A DNA stretch of 64,000 bases from Desmodesmus armatus (taxonomy: Eukaryota > Chlorophyta > Chlorophyceae > Sphaeropleales > Scenedesmaceae): positions 868,001 through 932,000 of the forward strand of contig VIIQ02000002.1 in NCBI GenBank assembly GCA_007449985.2, written 5' to 3'. The position numbers were made by a program, and so were the translations under genes. How positions within the stretch are numbered: position 1 is the stretch's first letter; the number at the start of each line of letters is the position of its first letter. The notes under the pieces are model-generated. The model saw only the letters and a list, made by a program, of their open reading frames with translations. It had not been told where the DNA came from and made no database searches. Shown piece after piece: positions 60,710-64,000 of this stretch.

Positions 60710-61592
60710 GGGAGAGGGCCAGCGGTGGTGGTGAAGCCTGGGTGGTGTTGGGGTATGGTGTGCGCTGTGGGTGGGGGTTCTGTGAGGGGGCTGCTTATGT
60801 CAGGTGTATCATGGAGTGAACGTGTTTTGTACTGTGTGCAGGCTTGTCGTCATCAGCAGCGGCGTGTCGACAGAGAGGGTCTTTGAGGGACATGCATGCG
60901 ATCTTCAGGGTCTCAGTAGACAGGTTGGACGTTGGGAGGCCAGCACCAGTCTGGCTTGCCTTGCAAGAGGTTCAGGCAGCCAGGCTGCGTGCATCTTTCC
61001 TGCCCATCTGGGCACATTGGTGAAAAATTTGTGGACATGTGCAAGCAGCTCGCCGTTTACACTGTTGACAATAGGCACCGCTGGTGCAGCTGACAGGCTG
61101 CTTGGAGCCAGCTTGGTGTGAGGCGCTGCCATATTTGTGCGGTTGCGGGTGCCACATTGACTTGATGTGTGGTTCATGCAGCAGCAGCACATGCAATGGA
61201 CTTGCTGTTGTCAAGTTTCAGATCATCTGGAGCCAGCATGCGACAGGTGATGCTGCAGCCAGCACAGGTGGACAGACTGCGAGGAAGCCCCACTGCTATC
61301 ACCAAAATCAGTGGCCTGATCAGGGCTTGAAGGTGCACGTCAAATGCACTGCATGTGTTGGTATGGCCACCATCGCAAGTCCCACCTGTGTCCAGGGTTT
61401 CTGGTATTAATAACATTGGTGACGTGGCGACCTAAGCAACAAGCCGAAACAGTGGTAACTCAAACAGTAGTTGAAATGCACACAGGCCATACCGCAGCTG
61501 GCTCCGTTCAGCCCCTTAATTCCAGCACCAGATCATACTTCCGAGCTTGCCCAGCTCCCTCTCTCGGGTGCCTAGGAATCGGCGCTGGCCAC
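60710..61592. other. Intergenic region between tandem genes
   Basis: Contains the 3' UTR of the DNAJC8-like gene and the promoter of the lipase-like gene. No coding signal beyond a possible 39-residue in-frame N-terminal extension of the lipase from an ATG at 61476. No clear TGTAA was found. Confidence 0.45.
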
Positions 61593-64000
61593 ATGGCTCA
61601 AGCCTGCAGGTTTGAGTTCGAGAACGACAGAGGGCAGAAGCTACATGGTGTGGAGTTTCTGCCTGTTCCCAGCAGCAAGCAGGTGGCCACTCTGATTTGG
61701 AACCACGGTGTTTGTGAACACAAGGAGCGCTATGTGCCCGGTGAGCATGCCTCGATAGCTGACTTATAACGTCTTTGTCTTCCATCAATGCTTGCAAGCC
61801 AGCTTCCTGGCCTGGTTGACAAAGGCCCCAATGCTGACTGGGCTTCAAACTGCTCTGCTGCCTGCAGTGTTTGAGCAGCTTGCTGACGCTGGAGTGGCAG
61901 TGTACAGCTTTGATGTGCATGGACATGGGGATTCAGAGCCCAAGCAGCCAGATAACCGGGGCTTGATCAAGAGCTACAAGCACCTGGTGGGTGCACCCAG
62001 GCTAGTCCTGGGTCTGGATAGGAGTAGCCAATAGGAGTAATCCATGTGCGCTCTGCCTTGGGCTTGCAGGTTTATGATTCCATGGTAAAGAGTGATGTGG
62101 TGGTCATGATGACATGAAATTGATGCTGGCAAATCAACCCCGCTCGCCACCAGACCACACACGACCTCACCCCCATCCTACCCTGCTGTGTGCTCTGCCG
62201 CCCCCCTCCACTGCCCTGCAGCTGGATGACCTGTACACCTTTGTGGGTGTGGTGGAGCAGCGTGTGGGGGGCCGCCTGCCTGCCAGCAGCACCTTCATAG
62301 GTGGCCAGTCCATGGGTGGCCTTGTGGCGGCGCTGGGGGCGCTGCGCTGCCAGGAGCGCTGGGCTGGACTGATAATCTTCTCAGGGGCCATGGGGGTGGT
62401 CTGGACACTGGTGCTCAGGTGCGGAGCTGGTGCTGGACAGGAGGTCGTGGCAGTCTTGCTCTGCAGCGGATGCATGCAGAGCTTCTGCCCGCACTTAGGG
62501 TTTGTTAGCAGCCTCAGTGGAGCAGTGGACGGACGCTCAGCACAGGGTGGTTGCAGCAGTCGCAGCTGCAGGAGGAAAGGCTGGGCTGTTCAACACAAAC
62601 CCCAGTTTCCCTGCAATGGGTGTGGCAGAGGAGGCTATCTTGGTCAGGCTTGGGCCTGTGCTGACCTCCACAGCCCGTGGTATGGCACTTCTATGGATGT
62701 TCCTGCGTCGGTGGGCGTCAAATAGTGCAGCATGAAGCTATGACCACATTTGTATGTATGACGCATGCAGCATGCATGTGCAGGAATGTTACAACGTTGA
62801 CAGTATGCTTATGTGTGCTGCTTTGTGCAGGATCCAGGCTGCGCTGGGCAACTACATGGCTGCGCTGATGCCCCGCGCCCAGCTGGTGCCAGTGGTGGAC
62901 CCTGACAACCTGCACCCAGACAAAGCAGTGGTGAGCAGCAGCAGACTCTCCAGGGCTTGGTGGTTTCCCACATGTTTGTTGCAGTGTGACTGCTGCTTCA
63001 AGTTGGTGGACGGCTCGTGGTGGGGTGTTCTCCCAGGCTTCAAGCACTGTGCCTTGCAGAGGTTACCCTTGGTGACTGCACTTCACTGAACATAAAGCAG
63101 TGAAGTACTGGACCTGTGCGCCTGCACTGCTGTTGCGGATGCCCTGTCCTGCAGGTCCAGAGCTTCAGGGATGACCCCCTGGTGTTCAAGGGCAACCTGC
63201 GCGCACAGACTGGCAACGAGCTGCTCAAGGTGGGCATGGGGCTGGGAAGCTTGGCGGCACACACGCAAACACAACATCAGCGTCCATGGCGGCATGAAGT
63301 GCCTCTATGGGCCACACAAAGCGCATGCTGCTCCTTTCCTGCAGCCTGCGGACCTGCTGTGTCACGCTGCGCGCATGTGCTTGGTGCTGATGCAAGCGCA
63401 GCACATACTAGTATGTGTTGAGGCTCGGACAGCCTCGACACACACTAAGTAAGTGTTGCGCTTGCATCAGCACCCACCACATGTGCGCAGCGTGAGACAG
63501 CAGGAAGTGGCAGGCTTTGAGACACGGCCCTAAGATGCGCCAAGGCCCTTTCCCAGCACACTTTGTGGGCGTGCTGGCCTTGCTGAGGGCTCAGCAAGCA
63601 TGATCAGGGCACAAGACCAGGACTCAAGCAGCACTGTTGGCAGGCCAGACGCATGGACGCAGTGTGCTATGCACAGCCAACTCGAGCACAGTGTCTTTCA
63701 CCATGTGGCTGCTGCACCTTGTTATACTTGGGAGCAGGGCATCCGCCACCTGGAGGCTCACAGGCATGAGCTGCAGCTGCCAGTGTATGTGGCACACGGC
63801 ACCAAGGACGCAGTCACTGACATCAACGTGAGCATACTGTGCTGCTGCCAGACCTTTTCTTGGCAACCGTGCTTACCCACACTCACGCACGGTGCCACCA
63901 GCGGCAGCCACATGCTCAGCTACCCCCATGTCGAGCAGCTGGGGCATGCCATTGCAGGTCAATGATGAAGCAAGTGCCGTACATGGGCTTAGTATTGGAT
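61593..64000 (+). CDS. Monoacylglycerol-lipase-like alpha/beta hydrolase (3' end outside window)
   Basis: Exons seen: 61593-61740, 61868-61986, 62222-62418, 62831-62930, 63155-63229, 63345-63410 and 63738-63827; the remainder runs off the window. The family hydrolyses monoacylglycerols and related esters. Visible features are the oxyanion-side motif WNHGVCEHKERY, FDVHGHGDSEP, the nucleophile elbow GGQSMGG with its catalytic Ser, DPLVFKGNLRAQT, and the acid-residue loop VYVAHGTKDAVTD with the catalytic Asp. The catalytic His must lie to the right of 64000. The start chosen gives MAQACRFEFENDRGQKLHGV, typical for the family; an in-frame ATG at 61476 would add 39 residues, possibly a targeting peptide. 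The exon 63345-63410 (PADLLCHAARMCLVLMQAQH) has an inverted copy in the following intron. Confidence 0.88.
63353..63504. repeat. Long near-perfect inverted repeat spanning an exon and the next intron
   Basis: The left arm 63353-63425 covers most of a lipase exon, its GTATGT donor and the start of the intron. The right arm 63431-63504 is its reverse complement with about eight mismatches and one gap over ~74 bases. The five-base loop is CGGAC between AGGCT and AGCCT. Matching cores include GGTGCTGATGCAAGCGCA in the left arm and TGCGCTTGCATCAGCACC in the right arm. The transcript would fold into one long hairpin. Confidence 0.93.

Overview
The window is nuclear DNA of a green alga, most likely a core chlorophyte. 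Genes are G+C rich and packed with CAG/CTG-type codons (long Gln, Ala and Ser runs). They are broken by many short GT-AG introns whose acceptors usually read TGCAG. TGTAA, the usual chlorophyte polyadenylation signal, lies downstream of several genes. I cannot fix the genus; a Sphaeroplealean alga is only a guess. No rRNA, tRNA, CRISPR or recognisable intact transposon was seen. Exon edges were worked out by hand from splice signals, reading phase and family similarity. Most models close exactly in phase; doubtful joints are named.

Layout, left to right. 1-3126 (-): 5' part of a gene for a protein with one N-terminal membrane segment. 3466-9450: a tandem segmental duplication carrying two paralogous small secreted-protein genes (3718-4852 and 7010-8259, +), with an 85-bp minisatellite after copy 1. 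9591-20907 (+): an approximately 18-exon gene for a ~2,530-residue protein with an IQ motif and Trp-rich repeats like those of Sfi1-type centrin binders. 20908-26038: about 5 kb without a supported gene. 26039-28397 (-): an A/B-type cyclin. 28398-30968: no supported gene. 30969-35446 (-): an MFSD14/HIAT1-like transporter with a one-base reading-frame lesion. 35799-38474 (-): LTV1, a 40S ribosome assembly factor. 38736-41394 (-): a protein with a degenerate U1/matrin-type zinc finger. 41683-45755 (+): SAL1-type 3'(2'),5'-bisphosphate nucleotidase, divergent from the zinc-finger gene. 45756-48156: intergenic, with a 143-bp GT microsatellite. 48157-53658 (-): a 1,376-residue protein joining a SAND (RegA/VARL-like) and an ARID domain. 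55124-57238 (-): a single-membrane-segment, probably mitochondrial protein. 57747-60709 (+): a DNAJC8-like spliceosomal J-protein, also with a one-base lesion. 61593 to the right edge (+): a monoacylglycerol-lipase-like hydrolase, truncated by the window.

The genes are not a pathway; this is an ordinary mixed nuclear neighbourhood. The most unusual structures are these: an exon of the lipase gene whose near-complementary copy lies inverted in the next intron, predicting a ~74-bp stem in the pre-mRNA; the SAND-ARID fusion; the duplicated secreted-protein locus; and two apparent single-base deletions in otherwise perfectly phased genes.
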